Assembly (NCBI RefSeq): GCF_000805385.1
Contig: NZ_JTJW01000003.1
Coordinates: 868,001-932,000 of the forward strand
Length of the DNA stretch: 64,000 nt
Reading direction: 5' to 3'
Origin: Mycolicibacterium setense
GTDB taxonomy: Bacteria; Actinomycetota; Actinomycetes; Mycobacteriales; Mycobacteriaceae
Shown: one piece after another, positions 54,599 to 62,940 of the stretch
How positions within the stretch are numbered: position 1 is the first letter of the stretch
Layout: each line of letters opens with the position of its first letter
Translations under genes and position numbers: made by a program
Notes under the pieces: model-generated
What the model was told of the DNA's origin: nothing
Database searches by the model: none
Seen by the model: the letters and a program-made list of their open reading frames with translations, nothing else

Positions 54599-54940
54599 AT
54601 GGACGATGTGGAAGTCGGGCAGGTAGACATCGCTGCGGTACCCACCACGTTCGAAGGGTCTGTCGTGCTACTCGATGTCCGTGAGGACGACGAATGGCAA
54701 CGCGGCCACGCCGCGGGCGCGCAGCACATCCCGATGGGTGATGTCCCGACGCGGATCGCCGAGATCGATCCGGACGCCGAGCTGTACGTGATCTGCCACG
54801 CCGGCGGACGGTCGCTGCGCGTGGCGAACTATCTGGCCCGAAACGGCTACACCCCGGTCAACGTCGAGGGCGGCATGCTGGCCTGGGCCGGCGCCGGACG
54901 TCCGATCGTCACCGACGCCGGCGGCCCGGGCAGCATCTGA
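54599..54940 (+). CDS. Rhodanese-domain protein
   Basis: A 113-residue single-domain rhodanese. LLDVREDDEWQRGHAAGAQHIPMGDVPTRI is the N-terminal CH2A-like part, and the active-site loop with its cysteine is YVICHAGGRSLRVANYLARNGY. It ends in VNVEGGMLAWAGAGRPIV. Such proteins carry or transfer sulfane sulfur; the loop length fits sulfur rather than phosphate handling. It lies after the DnaA-box region and 41 bp before the DUF4328 gene. Confidence 0.92.
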   Translation: MDDVEVGQVDIAAVPTTFEGSVVLLDVREDDEWQRGHAAGAQHIPMGDVPTRIAEIDPDAELYVICHAGGRSLRVANYLARNGYTPVNVEGGMLAWAGAGRPIVTDAGGPGSI

Positions 54941-54981
54941 CCGCGCAGCACAGGGGCGGAGATCGTGGCTAGGCTGGTCGG

Positions 54982-56082
54982 ATGATCCAGGTGTGTTCGC
55001 AGTGCGGGACGCGCTGGAACGTGCGTGACCGGCAGCGGTCGTGGTGTCCCCGGTGTGGCGGCTCGTTGTTGGCGCCTTCTGCGCCGTCGTCTTCTGCGCC
55101 GGCGTCGCCTCAGTCCCAGTGGGGGCCCGCCGGCCAGGCTCCGGCGCCTTCCGCGCAGCCACATTCCCAGACCGCGCAGCGCCCGCCGCAACTCGCGCCC
55201 GGCTACCGCTGGATCGCGCTGCGCCCCGGCCCTCCGCCGCATCAGCGGCGCAGGCGTCGCCCGCTCGGGCCGACTCCGCACTACCGCACGATCCCGAGCT
55301 GGGGTCTGCACCAGCCGTTCGATGTCGACGATCAGCCGCAGGAGACCGCTGACGCGTCCGGCGCAGGCACGGTCCGTCTCATGCTCGTGGCGGCCATGGT
55401 GGTTCTGGGCGTCGCGGCCTTCGCCCATGTGATCCGGTATGCGCTTCTGCTGATCAACCGCGGTGTGCTGCTGCACCCGGTGATCGCGATCGGTGGGGTC
55501 GCCATCGGCCTGCTGGCGAGCGTGGTCGCCATCGTCGTGGTGATCCTCACGGTGGTGGCGCTGGTGCGCTGGCTGATCGCGCGTCGGGCCGCCGGTTACG
55601 CCCAGCACGGTGAAACCGATCCGCGCAGCACCTCGACACTGTGGCTCGGCTGCCTGCTGCCCGGGGTGAACCTGGTGATGGCGCCGGTGTTCGTGTGGGA
55701 ACTGGCCGCGCTCGAAGGCCGTCTTTCATACCTGCGCCGGCCGATTGTCGTGTGGTGGATCGCGTGGGTGTTCAGCGCGGTGCTGGCGGTGTGGTCGATG
55801 GCCGGCACCGTGTACGTCACCTTCTTCAACGACGCGCCGCAGAACATCGCCGACAACACGGTGGCCACGATCGTCGGGTACCTGCTCGCGCTCGCCACCT
55901 TCCTGCTGACGGCCAAAGTGTTCACCGGTTTCGAGGGCAGCGGTACGACCGCTGAGCGCAGCGTCCGACGCTGGGTGGTGGTCGAACCCGAGACCGACGC
56001 CGACGAGGCATCGCGGAATCGTGAGGATTCGGCTGAATCCGCCGTTCCGGTTGAGCCTCAAGGGCAGAACCCGGCAGCATAG
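54982..56082 (+). CDS. DUF4328 membrane protein with zinc ribbon
   Basis: A 366-residue protein. A zinc ribbon opens it: VCSQCGTRWNVRDRQRSWCPRCGGSLL. A Pro/Ala/Arg-rich linker of about 70 residues follows, then six membrane helices making the DUF4328 domain (MLVAAMVVLGVAAFAHVIRYALLLINRG, IAIGGVAIGLLASVVAIVVV, LWLGCLLPGVNLVMAPVFVWEL). An acidic tail is last. Rv3843c occupies the same place beside glpQ1. The function is unknown. glpQ1 starts 5 bp after its stop, so the two form an operon. Confidence 0.88.
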   Translation: MIQVCSQCGTRWNVRDRQRSWCPRCGGSLLAPSAPSSSAPASPQSQWGPAGQAPAPSAQPHSQTAQRPPQLAPGYRWIALRPGPPPHQRRRRRPLGPTPHYRTIPSWGLHQPFDVDDQPQETADASGAGTVRLMLVAAMVVLGVAAFAHVIRYALLLINRGVLLHPVIAIGGVAIGLLASVVAIVVVILTVVALVRWLIARRAAGYAQHGETDPRSTSTLWLGCLLPGVNLVMAPVFVWELAALEGRLSYLRRPIVVWWIAWVFSAVLAVWSMAGTVYVTFFNDAPQNIADNTVATIVGYLLALATFLLTAKVFTGFEGSGTTAERSVRRWVVVEPETDADEASRNREDSAESAVPVEPQGQNPAA

Positions 56083-56087
56083 GCCGT

Positions 56088-56975
56088 ATGGAAACGGGCG
56101 ACGGCGGAGCCGATGGGCAGGCGACTCCGGAGCCTGGGCATCCGTTCGTGGTGGCCCACCGGGGAGCATCCGCCGACAAGCCCGAGCACACGCTTGCCGC
56201 ATACGACCTCGCATTGCGTGAGGGTGCCGACGGCGTGGAATGCGATGTGCGCCTCACCCGCGACGGGCACCTGGTGTGTGTGCACGACCGGCGCGTGGAC
56301 CGGACCTCAACCGGCACCGGCGTGGTCAGTGAGATGACGCTGGCCGAACTGCGCAGGTTCGACTACGGATCGTGGCACGCCGGTGCCCGTGCCGGAGATG
56401 ACACCGACGGAGAGGAAGTCGACGGAGAGAGGGCCGGTGACGCCTTGGGCGACACCGGGCTACTCACACTCGACGATCTCGTCTCACTGGTGCTGGACTG
56501 GAACCGGCCGGTCAAGCTGTTCATCGAGACAAAGCATCCCGTGCGCTACGGCGCGCTGGTGGAGAACAAGGTGCTGGCCCTGCTGCACCGGTATGGGATC
56601 GCCGCGCCGGCCTCGGCCGATCTGTCGCGGGCGGTGGTGATGTCCTTCTCCGCCGCCGCGGTATGGCGGATCCGCCGGGCCGCTCCGATGCTGCCGACCG
56701 TGCTGCTCGGTGACACGTCGCGGTACCTGGGCGGGAGCGCGGCGACGACGGTCGGGGCGACTGCGGTCGGTCCGTCCATCGCGACCTTGCGCGAGCATCC
56801 GGAACTGGTCGACCGGGCCGCCGCGCAGGGGCGTGCGCTGTACTGCTGGACCGTCGACCACTACGAGGACGTACGGTTCTGCCGCGACATCGGGGTGGCG
56901 TGGGTGGCCACCAACCATCCCGGCCGCACCAAGACCTGGCTGCAGAACGGCCTTACCGGTGCGGGCCGGGACTGA
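56088..56975 (+). CDS. glpQ1: Glycerophosphodiester phosphodiesterase
   Basis: A 295-residue TIM-barrel enzyme that splits glycerophosphodiesters from lipid breakdown into glycerol-3-phosphate and an alcohol. Catalytic His and metal ligands are in VVAHRGASADKPEHTLAAY, GADGVECDVRLTRDGHLVCVHDRRVDRTSTG and VKLFIETKHPVRYG. An acidic insertion (ARAGDDTDGEEVDGERAGD) after residue 100 makes it slightly longer than usual. The end has ALYCWTVDHYEDVRF and GVAWVATNHPGRT. It ends 3 bp from bfrB, which converges. Confidence 0.94.
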   Translation: METGDGGADGQATPEPGHPFVVAHRGASADKPEHTLAAYDLALREGADGVECDVRLTRDGHLVCVHDRRVDRTSTGTGVVSEMTLAELRRFDYGSWHAGARAGDDTDGEEVDGERAGDALGDTGLLTLDDLVSLVLDWNRPVKLFIETKHPVRYGALVENKVLALLHRYGIAAPASADLSRAVVMSFSAAAVWRIRRAAPMLPTVLLGDTSRYLGGSAATTVGATAVGPSIATLREHPELVDRAAAQGRALYCWTVDHYEDVRFCRDIGVAWVATNHPGRTKTWLQNGLTGAGRD

Positions 56976-56978
56976 AAG

Positions 56979-57527
56979 TCAGAGATTGCCGCCTGCGGCC
57001 TTCGGGGCTGCCGGATCCACGCCGGCGCCGCCGGTGAGTTCCCTGGCGACGAAGTCCTCGATGTGGAACAGGTTGTCGCCCGCGCGGTCGGCGATCCGCA
57101 CCAGCGTCGCCATGGACGAGACCTCTTCGATCTGCTCCTTGAGGAACCACTGCATGAACTGCTCGCCGAGGTAGTCACCCTCCTCGCGAGCGACGCTCGC
57201 AAGCCGGCTGATCTGCTCGGTGACGGTGCGCTCTTGGTTGAGCGCCAGCGCGAGCGCGTCGCGGGGGGTATCGAAGCGGTTGCACACCGCGTCGACACCG
57301 GGGATCTCGGCGTCGATATCCCGATCGAGCAGGTACTGGACCAGCATCATGGCGTGGTTGCGCTCCTCGACCGCCTGCGCATAGAAGTGCTTGGCGAGCT
57401 GCGGAAGGTCGGCGCCGTCGAAATAAACCGCAATTGCGATGTATTGCTGTGACGCGGTGAACTCGCTGCGAATCTGATCGGAGACAAGCGCGTGGAATTT
57501 CGTGTCGAGTTCACTGGTCGTGGTCAT
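56979..57527 (-). CDS. bfrB: Ferritin BfrB
   Basis: A 182-residue non-haem ferritin; 24 subunits store iron as a mineral core. The four-helix bundle reads FHALVSDQIRSEFTASQQYIAIAVYFDGADLPQLAKHFYAQAVEERNHAMMLVQYLLDRD, with the ferroxidase Glu/His set in the EERNHAM part, then LNQERTVTEQISRLASVAREEGDYLGEQFMQWFLKEQIEEV. The tail is like that of Rv3841. Two IdeR-like boxes upstream, behind a TATATC -10 near 57540, agree with the known activation of bfrB by iron-loaded IdeR. Confidence 0.95.
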   Translation of the reverse strand: MTTTSELDTKFHALVSDQIRSEFTASQQYIAIAVYFDGADLPQLAKHFYAQAVEERNHAMMLVQYLLDRDIDAEIPGVDAVCNRFDTPRDALALALNQERTVTEQISRLASVAREEGDYLGEQFMQWFLKEQIEEVSSMATLVRIADRAGDNLFHIEDFVARELTGGAGVDPAAPKAAGGNL

Positions 57528-57580
57528 GGTGGCGAGGATATAGCAGGTCAGGCGGGGTTGTCATCGAAGGTAGACCTCAT

Positions 57581-57599
57581 TGAGGGAAGCTTTACCTTA
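57581..57599. promoter_or_regulatory. IdeR-like box, proximal to bfrB
   Basis: TGAGGGAAGCTTTACCTTA agrees with the IdeR consensus TTAGGTTAGSCTAACCTAA at 13 of 19 positions. It lies 54 bp upstream of the bfrB start, beyond the -10. Confidence 0.5.
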
Positions 57600-57649
57600 G
57601 TGGTGTGCCGTGCATTACATTCGCATTCACGAATTTGCTGTGACCAAAT

Positions 57650-57668
57650 TTAGCTTTGCCTAAGCTCA
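57650..57668. promoter_or_regulatory. IdeR-like box, distal to bfrB
   Basis: TTAGCTTTGCCTAAGCTCA agrees with the IdeR consensus at 15 of 19 positions. It overlaps the last codons of the LCP gene, and tandem boxes upstream of bfrB are known in M. tuberculosis. Confidence 0.6.
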
Positions 57669-58925
57669 AGGTTGGGGCTTTTCGACGACTTCGGCGGGCA
57701 CCGCTGTGTCGTCGGCCAGCGCGGTGAACAGTCGCGCGGCGGCGTCGGTGTCCCACACCACGACCGCGCCCGAATCACTACCGGTGAACTCGCCGATCGG
57801 AACCGTCGCGGTGACCATGTCGTCGCCGTGCATCGCCCAGGCCAGCCGGCCCAGGTCCCACACGTGCGCGTCCTCGTCGACGGCGACGGAGTCGGTGGCG
57901 GCCCGCGCCATCGGCTGCCACCGCAACGGGTTGAGCAGCACCTCCGGGCTCGTGCTCCGGTGCAACAGCGCGGACATGAACGCCCGCTGGTTGATCATGC
58001 GGTCCAGGTCGGCGCGCGGCGTGGCACGGGTGCGGACGTAGCCGAGCGCGCTGCGGCCGTCGAGCTCCTGGCAGCCTGCCGGGAGGTCGATGCCGGCCAG
58101 CGGGTCACTGATCGGTTCGGCCGGGCACATCGTCACACCGCCGACAGCATCGACGAGTGCGGCGAAACCGTCGAATCCGATCTCGGCGTAGTGATCGAGG
58201 TGCAGCCCGGTCGCGAGCTCGATGGTCTGTGCCAGCAGCTGCGACCCACCCAGTGAGAAGGCCGCATTCACCTTGTCCTCGCCGTATCCGGGAATCGGCA
58301 GGTACGAATCCCGGGGGATGGAGACCATGGTGGCCGGCGTGTCCGAGCCGATCCCGGGGATGTGGACCAACAGGATGGTGTCGGTGCGGCCGGTGCCGAT
58401 GTCCCCGCCCGTGGCCAGGTCGGCCTGCTGCTCGGGGCTGAGGTTCTGGCGACTGTCGGATCCGACCAGCAGCCAGGTGGTGCCATGGGCCGCCGCGGGG
58501 CGCTCCGGATAGTCGGCGAGGGCCGGGATGCGGTGGAGCGACGAGTCTACCCAGAAACCGCCGCCGATCACCGCCAGCGCGGCCGCCAATATCAGGATCA
58601 GGGGCACCGCAATCACCAGGCGGCCCCAGCGCCGCCGTCGTCGCGGCTTGCGAGCCGGCAGTGGTGCGGGCGCCGGCCGAGCCGGCGGTGGTGGGGGAGC
58701 CGATCGAGGCGGGGGCCGCCTCGGGGTTTGTTGTCGCGGCGGCTGCCGGGGCGGCGGTGGAGGTTTCCGGGGTGGCGCGGGCGGCGTGGGCGGATTCGGC
58801 GGCCAGGCCGGACGGTAGTTGGGGTCCCGCCGGATCACCTGGGACGGCTCGGGGCCGCGGCGGCGCGGTCCCGGACGCCGCGAACGCGGATCGGGAGGTC
58901 GCCCTGAAGCGGTGAAGTCGTCCAC
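57666..58925 (-). CDS. LCP-family (LytR-CpsA-Psr) cell-wall ligase
   Basis: A 419-residue membrane protein. A cytoplasmic Pro/Arg-rich N-terminus of about 100 residues (PPRKPPPPPRQPPRQQTPRR) precedes a single membrane helix LVIAVPLILILAAALAVIG. The LCP domain has TTWLLVGSDSR, GRTDTILLVHIPG, TMVSIPRDSYLPIPGYGEDKVNAAFSLGG and HYAEIGFDGFAALVDAVGGV. Such enzymes attach arabinogalactan or other polymers to peptidoglycan. It corresponds by position to Rv3840, next to bfrB. Confidence 0.9.
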   Translation of the reverse strand: MDDFTASGRPPDPRSRRPGPRRRGPEPSQVIRRDPNYRPAWPPNPPTPPAPPRKPPPPPRQPPRQQTPRRPPPRSAPPPPPARPAPAPLPARKPRRRRRWGRLVIAVPLILILAAALAVIGGGFWVDSSLHRIPALADYPERPAAAHGTTWLLVGSDSRQNLSPEQQADLATGGDIGTGRTDTILLVHIPGIGSDTPATMVSIPRDSYLPIPGYGEDKVNAAFSLGGSQLLAQTIELATGLHLDHYAEIGFDGFAALVDAVGGVTMCPAEPISDPLAGIDLPAGCQELDGRSALGYVRTRATPRADLDRMINQRAFMSALLHRSTSPEVLLNPLRWQPMARAATDSVAVDEDAHVWDLGRLAWAMHGDDMVTATVPIGEFTGSDSGAVVVWDTDAAARLFTALADDTAVPAEVVEKPQP

Positions 58926-58950
58926 AGCAGAAATGTACGTGCCGGACGCG

Positions 58951-59736
58951 TTATCGCAGCCAACCCAGATGATCTGCCACCAGTGCGTAGCCGACGAACG
59001 CCACCGCGTCGATCACGGTGTGGGCGATGATCAGCGGCCACAGCCGTCCGGTGCGCTGCCATGCGTAGCCGAACACCAGGCCCATCACCACATTGCCCAG
59101 CCCGGCGCTGTAGCCCTGGTAGAGGTGATAGGCACCGCGCAGCAGGCTGGAGATGATCAGGGCCCGGCCCGGGCTCACGTCGAGCTGACGCAACCGGGTC
59201 ATCAGGAACCCCACCACGATGACCTCTTCGGCCCAACCGTTGGCGAATGCCACGCCGAGCAGTACGGGGATGCGCCACCACGTGTCGTAAAGCTCGGCCG
59301 GCTCCACGTCGGCGCTGAGCCCCAGCATCCGGGCGAGCACGTAGAAACCTAGCCCCGGCAGGCCGATCAGAGCGGCCAGGCCGAGCCCGCCCAGCCCGTC
59401 GGCACGCCATTCCGGGCGCGACAGCCCGATCGCCGAGGGCCCGAAACCGCTGCGCCACAACAGGTATAGCGCCAGGGCGCCCCAGGCCAGCAGTTGCAGG
59501 ATGACGGCCAGATGCAAGCCCAGATCGATCAGGTCGAACGGGGAGCGCTTCGGGTTCAGTGCGACCGTCTGCCCGGACAGGCCGAGCAGTACCGCTTCGA
59601 TGAGCCGCAGGCCCGCGGTGTAGGCGCTGAGCCCGAACGTCACCGCCAACACGACGGCGATCTCGATCTTGAGCGTGCGGCGTTGCGGCTCGAGGTGCTC
59701 GTCGGGTCCGGTCGCCGAAGTCGTCACCGGAGCCAC
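58951..59736 (-). CDS. CPBP-family intramembrane protease-like protein
   Basis: A 261-residue protein with about eight hydrophobic helices. The CPBP/Abi pattern is present in GWAEEVIVVGFLMTRL, LLRGAYHLYQGYSAGLGNVVMGLVFGYAW and PLIIAHTVIDAVAF. The EE pair of the first motif is intact, but the Arg usual in EExxxR is replaced by Val, so protease activity is uncertain. Members process prenylated proteins in eukaryotes and act in bacteriocin immunity in bacteria. It starts 37 bp after the DUF2470 stop on the same strand. Confidence 0.85.
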   Translation of the reverse strand: MAPVTTSATGPDEHLEPQRRTLKIEIAVVLAVTFGLSAYTAGLRLIEAVLLGLSGQTVALNPKRSPFDLIDLGLHLAVILQLLAWGALALYLLWRSGFGPSAIGLSRPEWRADGLGGLGLAALIGLPGLGFYVLARMLGLSADVEPAELYDTWWRIPVLLGVAFANGWAEEVIVVGFLMTRLRQLDVSPGRALIISSLLRGAYHLYQGYSAGLGNVVMGLVFGYAWQRTGRLWPLIIAHTVIDAVAFVGYALVADHLGWLR

Positions 59737-59773
59737 GGTAGCGGCGCCCGCGGCGCGGAGCGGATCGTGCGGG

Positions 59774-60568
59774 TCAGATCCGTCGCGCGCGCAGGCCGTT
59801 GAGGAACGGGCAGCCCATCAACACGCGGATGGCCTGACTGAGGCCGGTGACGTCGTCGACGGGCTTCGGGAACGGCAGGCGGACGTCGTGGTCGCCGTGT
59901 TCGTTCTCGACGCGCAGTTGCACCCCGTAGCGGTCCAGGCCGAGAGGGCGGACCCGTCCCTGGCGCAGGGTGATCGGCAGCCGGGTGGCCAGCCGTTCGA
60001 CCACGTCGCGGTGCGAGGACTCCATGTGCTGCAGCCAGCCGGATTCCATCGCGCAGAACGGATCGGGGCGGGCCTGCAGCAGCGCTCCGAGCCCGACCGC
60101 CTCGGCGCCGGTGGCATCAGCCACCACCACCGACTCGATCTCCAGACGCATCAACGTGTAGTTGTCGTCATCGTGTGCGGGGTTCTGCTGTGCGTGGGAG
60201 TTGACTTGCAGCAGAGCGGGATTCGGGTTCTCGGCGGCGACAAGGTCGAGCAGTGCGGCCACCTCGGCGCTCGGTACGTGCTGCAGGCGGCCGCGGATCC
60301 ACACCAGGGAGCGCACCGGCTCGCGCAGCGGCAGGGGGGCGTAATCGGTCATCTCCAGCACCGCCTGGACACCGGCCGAGCCTGCTGACATCGCCATGCC
60401 GGCCGGCGGGCTGGTCTCGGGGACGGTGATCGCGAAGGACCCGTCGTCGAGCAGGTGGTGAACGGGCGAGGCGACCGGTTCCATGCCCTCGACCGCGAGC
60501 ATCGCTCCGCCGCCTCGTGCGCATGCGCTGCGGATCCGCTCGGCTGTCGTCGGTGTCGCTATGGCCAT
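59774..60568 (-). CDS. DUF2470 (HugZ-like) protein, IdeR-regulated
   Basis: A 264-residue soluble protein. It opens with a split-barrel-like part (MLAVEGMEPVASPVHHLLDDGSFAITVPETS) and has the DUF2470 part in LNARPDPFCAMESGWLQHMESSHRDVVERLATRL. The DUF2470 domain occurs in haem-utilisation proteins such as HugZ, and GYGVQLRV-like YGVQLRVENEHGDHDVRLPF follows. An IdeR box lies 34 bp before its start, as reported for Rv3839, so it is repressed by iron. Confidence 0.85.
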   Translation of the reverse strand: MAIATPTTAERIRSACARGGGAMLAVEGMEPVASPVHHLLDDGSFAITVPETSPPAGMAMSAGSAGVQAVLEMTDYAPLPLREPVRSLVWIRGRLQHVPSAEVAALLDLVAAENPNPALLQVNSHAQQNPAHDDDNYTLMRLEIESVVVADATGAEAVGLGALLQARPDPFCAMESGWLQHMESSHRDVVERLATRLPITLRQGRVRPLGLDRYGVQLRVENEHGDHDVRLPFPKPVDDVTGLSQAIRVLMGCPFLNGLRARRI

Positions 60569-60601
60569 CTCGCCGCCTTCGAACTAGGTGAGGTGATTAG
60601 G

Positions 60602-60620
60602 TGAGGTAAGCCTAACTTAA
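60602..60620. promoter_or_regulatory. IdeR box upstream of the DUF2470 gene
   Basis: TGAGGTAAGCCTAACTTAA agrees with the IdeR consensus at 16 of 19 positions. It sits between the DUF2470 gene (start 60568) and the divergent pheA (60713). Confidence 0.82.
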
Positions 60621-60712
60621 CTGGGCGACGCGGGACCGGCAAGGCTTTCGTGAAACACCGCTGGACCGTCATCGACCGGGGCTCGCCGACGCCGACCCGA
60701 TAGGGTTGGGAT

Positions 60713-61654
60713 GTGCCACGCATCGCCTACCTCGGTCCGGAGGGAACCTTTACCGAAGTGGCGTTACTGCAGATGGTGACCCACGAAATGGTGCCCGCTC
60801 TGCAATCGGCGAGCGACGGCACAGCCGGCTTCGCACCGGTGCTGACCGACAGCACCCCGGATGCACTGGCCGCGGTCCGCGACGGCCGGGCCGACTATGC
60901 CTGCGTTCCGATCGAGAACTCGATCGAAGGGTCGGTGCTGCCGACGCTGGACAGCCTGGCCGTCGGGACACCGCTCCAGATCTACGCCGAGCTGACCCTC
61001 GACGTGGCGTTCACCATCGTCACCCGGCCGGGGCACAGCGGGCCGGTGCAGACCGTGGCCGCCTTCCCGGTGGCGCTCGCGCAGGTACGTCAATGGCTGG
61101 CCGCCAACCTGCCCGACGCCGCGATCGTGCCCGCCACCTCCAATGCCGCAGCGGCCCACGACGTCGCCGAGGGCACCGCCGACGCCGGGGTGAGCACGCG
61201 GCTGGCCGCCGAGCGCTGCGGGCTGGACATCCTGGCCGCCGACGTCGTCGACGAAGCCAACGCCCGGACCCGCTTCGTGCTGGTCGGCGCGCCCGGCGTG
61301 CCGCCGTCGGCCACCGGCGCCGACCGCACCTCCGTCGTGTTGCGCCTGGACAACACCCCCGGCGCGCTGGTCGCCGCGATGACCGAGTTCTCGATCCGCG
61401 ACATCGACCTCACCCGGATCGAAAGCCGGCCCACCAGAACCGAGCTGGGCACGTACATGTTCTTCCTCGACTGTGTGGGGCACATCGAGGACGATTCGGT
61501 GGCCGAGGCACTCAAAGCGCTGCACCGGCGTTGTACCGATGTGCGATATCTGGGTTCATGGCCGACCGGAGCGAGCGCGGGTGCGCCCCCGCCGCGTCTG
61601 GACGAGGCCACACGGTGGTTGACGGGTTTGCGCGACGGAACGGGCACCTCATGA
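60713..61654 (+). CDS. pheA: Prephenate dehydratase
   Basis: A 313-residue enzyme making phenylpyruvate from prephenate on the way to phenylalanine. RIAYLGPEGTFTEVALLQM opens it; CVPIENSIEGSVLPTLDSLAVG is the active-site entrance; the catalytic TRF motif is in NARTRFVLVG. The C-terminal ACT domain TSVVLRLDNTPGALVAAMTEFSIRDIDLTRIESRPTR senses phenylalanine. It begins with a GTG and its stop overlaps the phosphatase ATG (ATGA). This is the monofunctional type, matching Rv3838c. Confidence 0.96.
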   Translation: MPRIAYLGPEGTFTEVALLQMVTHEMVPALQSASDGTAGFAPVLTDSTPDALAAVRDGRADYACVPIENSIEGSVLPTLDSLAVGTPLQIYAELTLDVAFTIVTRPGHSGPVQTVAAFPVALAQVRQWLAANLPDAAIVPATSNAAAAHDVAEGTADAGVSTRLAAERCGLDILAADVVDEANARTRFVLVGAPGVPPSATGADRTSVVLRLDNTPGALVAAMTEFSIRDIDLTRIESRPTRTELGTYMFFLDCVGHIEDDSVAEALKALHRRCTDVRYLGSWPTGASAGAPPPRLDEATRWLTGLRDGTGTS

Positions 61655-62340
61655 GCGGACGGCTGATCCTCGTCCGCCACGGACAGTCCCAAGGCAACGT
61701 CGCGCGGCGTCTGGACACCCGGCCGCCGGGCGCAGAGCTGACCGAACTCGGCCACGACCAGGCCCGGCGGTTCGCCGGAACGCTCGGTCAGCGTCCGTCG
61801 ATCCTGGCTCACTCGGTGGCTCGGCGCGCGGCACAGACGGCTGCCGGTATTGGCACCGAAACCGGCCTTGTCCCATTCGAATTCGAAGGGGTCCACGAAG
61901 TTCAGGTGGGTGAACTGGAGGACCGCAGCGACGACGCCGCCGTCGCCGAGTTCAACCGGATCTACGAACGCTGGCACCGGGGCGAACTGGACGTGCCGAT
62001 GCCGGGCGGCGAGAGTGCCGAGGCGGTCCTGGCCCGCTACGTGCCCGTGCTCACCGAACTGCGCCTGCGGTATCTCGACGACAACGAGTTCAACAGCGAC
62101 ATCGTGGTGGTGAGCCACGGGGCGGCCATCCGGTTGGTGGCCGCCGTGCTGGCCGGCGTCGAGGGCAGCTTCGCCCTCGACCATCACCTGGGCAATACCG
62201 AATCGGTCGTGCTGGCACCGATCACCGACGGGCGCTGGAGCTGCGTGCAGTGGGCGGCGTTGACACCGCCGTTCTATCCGGAGCCCGGCGCAACGCCGGT
62301 CGCCGATGCGGTGACCGCCGATACCGACCCGATGGGCTAG
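61651..62340 (+). CDS. Histidine phosphatase (phosphoglycerate-mutase-like)
   Basis: A 229-residue protein. The RHG motif LVRHGQSQGNVARRL gives the phospho-accepting His, the acid is near VQVGELEDRSDDAAV, and the second His is in DIVVVSHGAAIRLVAAVL. Without the surroundings of a real glycolytic mutase it is better called a phosphatase; the Rv3837c homolog is named Gpm2. ATGA overlap with pheA suggests a role near aromatic metabolism, but the substrate is unknown. Confidence 0.9.
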   Translation: MSGRLILVRHGQSQGNVARRLDTRPPGAELTELGHDQARRFAGTLGQRPSILAHSVARRAAQTAAGIGTETGLVPFEFEGVHEVQVGELEDRSDDAAVAEFNRIYERWHRGELDVPMPGGESAEAVLARYVPVLTELRLRYLDDNEFNSDIVVVSHGAAIRLVAAVLAGVEGSFALDHHLGNTESVVLAPITDGRWSCVQWAALTPPFYPEPGATPVADAVTADTDPMG

Positions 62341-62537
62341 GCGTACCGCCGGATCGACAGGTCACCCTCACGCGCGCACGGGCAGCCCACCGCCTGACAG
62401 TCGACGGTGAAGCTATGCGCTGCTTCCGGTGTGGTGCAGCCGTCGTCGGTGCATTCCGCGCGGTACTGGACGTGGATGATCACGGTGCCGTGGCAATGCT
62501 CCAGACCGGCTGCGCACTCCCGGCACTGGATCGTCAT
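62337..62537 (-). CDS. Small Cys-rich protein
   Basis: A 66-residue protein with seven cysteines: MTIQCRECAAGLEHCHG, ECTDDGC, VDCQAVGCPC. The CxxC and HxH-type spacing predicts one or two bound zinc ions. The rest is short beta segments. There is no signal peptide. It overlaps the end of the phosphatase gene by 4 bp on the other strand. No named family; presumably a conserved mycobacterial orphan. Confidence 0.7.
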   Translation of the reverse strand: MTIQCRECAAGLEHCHGTVIIHVQYRAECTDDGCTTPEAAHSFTVDCQAVGCPCAREGDLSIRRYA

Positions 62538-62585
62538 AGCCCGTTGATAGCACTGTGGGCCGACAAATGGCGGTTGCCGCGCCTG

Positions 62586-62924
62586 CTAGCCCCAACCCAA
62601 CTCGTGCAGCCGCTCGTCATCAATCCCGAAATGATGCGCGATCTCGTGAATCACAGTGATGGCCACCTCGTCGACCACATCGGCCTCGCTGTCACAGAAA
62701 TCCAGCAGGGCCCCGCGGTAGATCGTGATGGTGTCCGGCAATGACCCGGCGTACCAGGAATCCCGCTCCGTCAGCGCCACACCCCGGTACAGGCCGAGGA
62801 TCTCGGGCTCGTCGGGGTCGCGATCCTCGACCAGGACCACGACGTTGTCGAGGGCGGCGGCCAACTGCGGCGGGATCAGATCGAGTGCGTCGGACACCAA
62901 CTCGTCGAACCGCTGCGAACTCAT
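62586..62924 (-). CDS. Zincin-like metallopeptidase
   Basis: A 112-residue protein. It starts MSSQRFDELVSDALDLIPPQLAAALDNVVVLVEDRDPDEPEILGLYRGVALTERDSWYAG, then DTITIYRGALLDFC and VDEVAITVIHEIAHHFGIDDERLHELG, which is a HExxH zinc motif with a downstream Asp/Glu/His. This is the minimal MMP/zincin group (Rv3836). The peptide target is unknown. I chose the ATG at 62924; GTGs at 62930 and 62936 would add two to four residues and come closer to the upstream stop. Confidence 0.9.
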   Translation of the reverse strand: MSSQRFDELVSDALDLIPPQLAAALDNVVVLVEDRDPDEPEILGLYRGVALTERDSWYAGSLPDTITIYRGALLDFCDSEADVVDEVAITVIHEIAHHFGIDDERLHELGWG

Positions 62925-62940
62925 CCGCACCGGCACGGGT

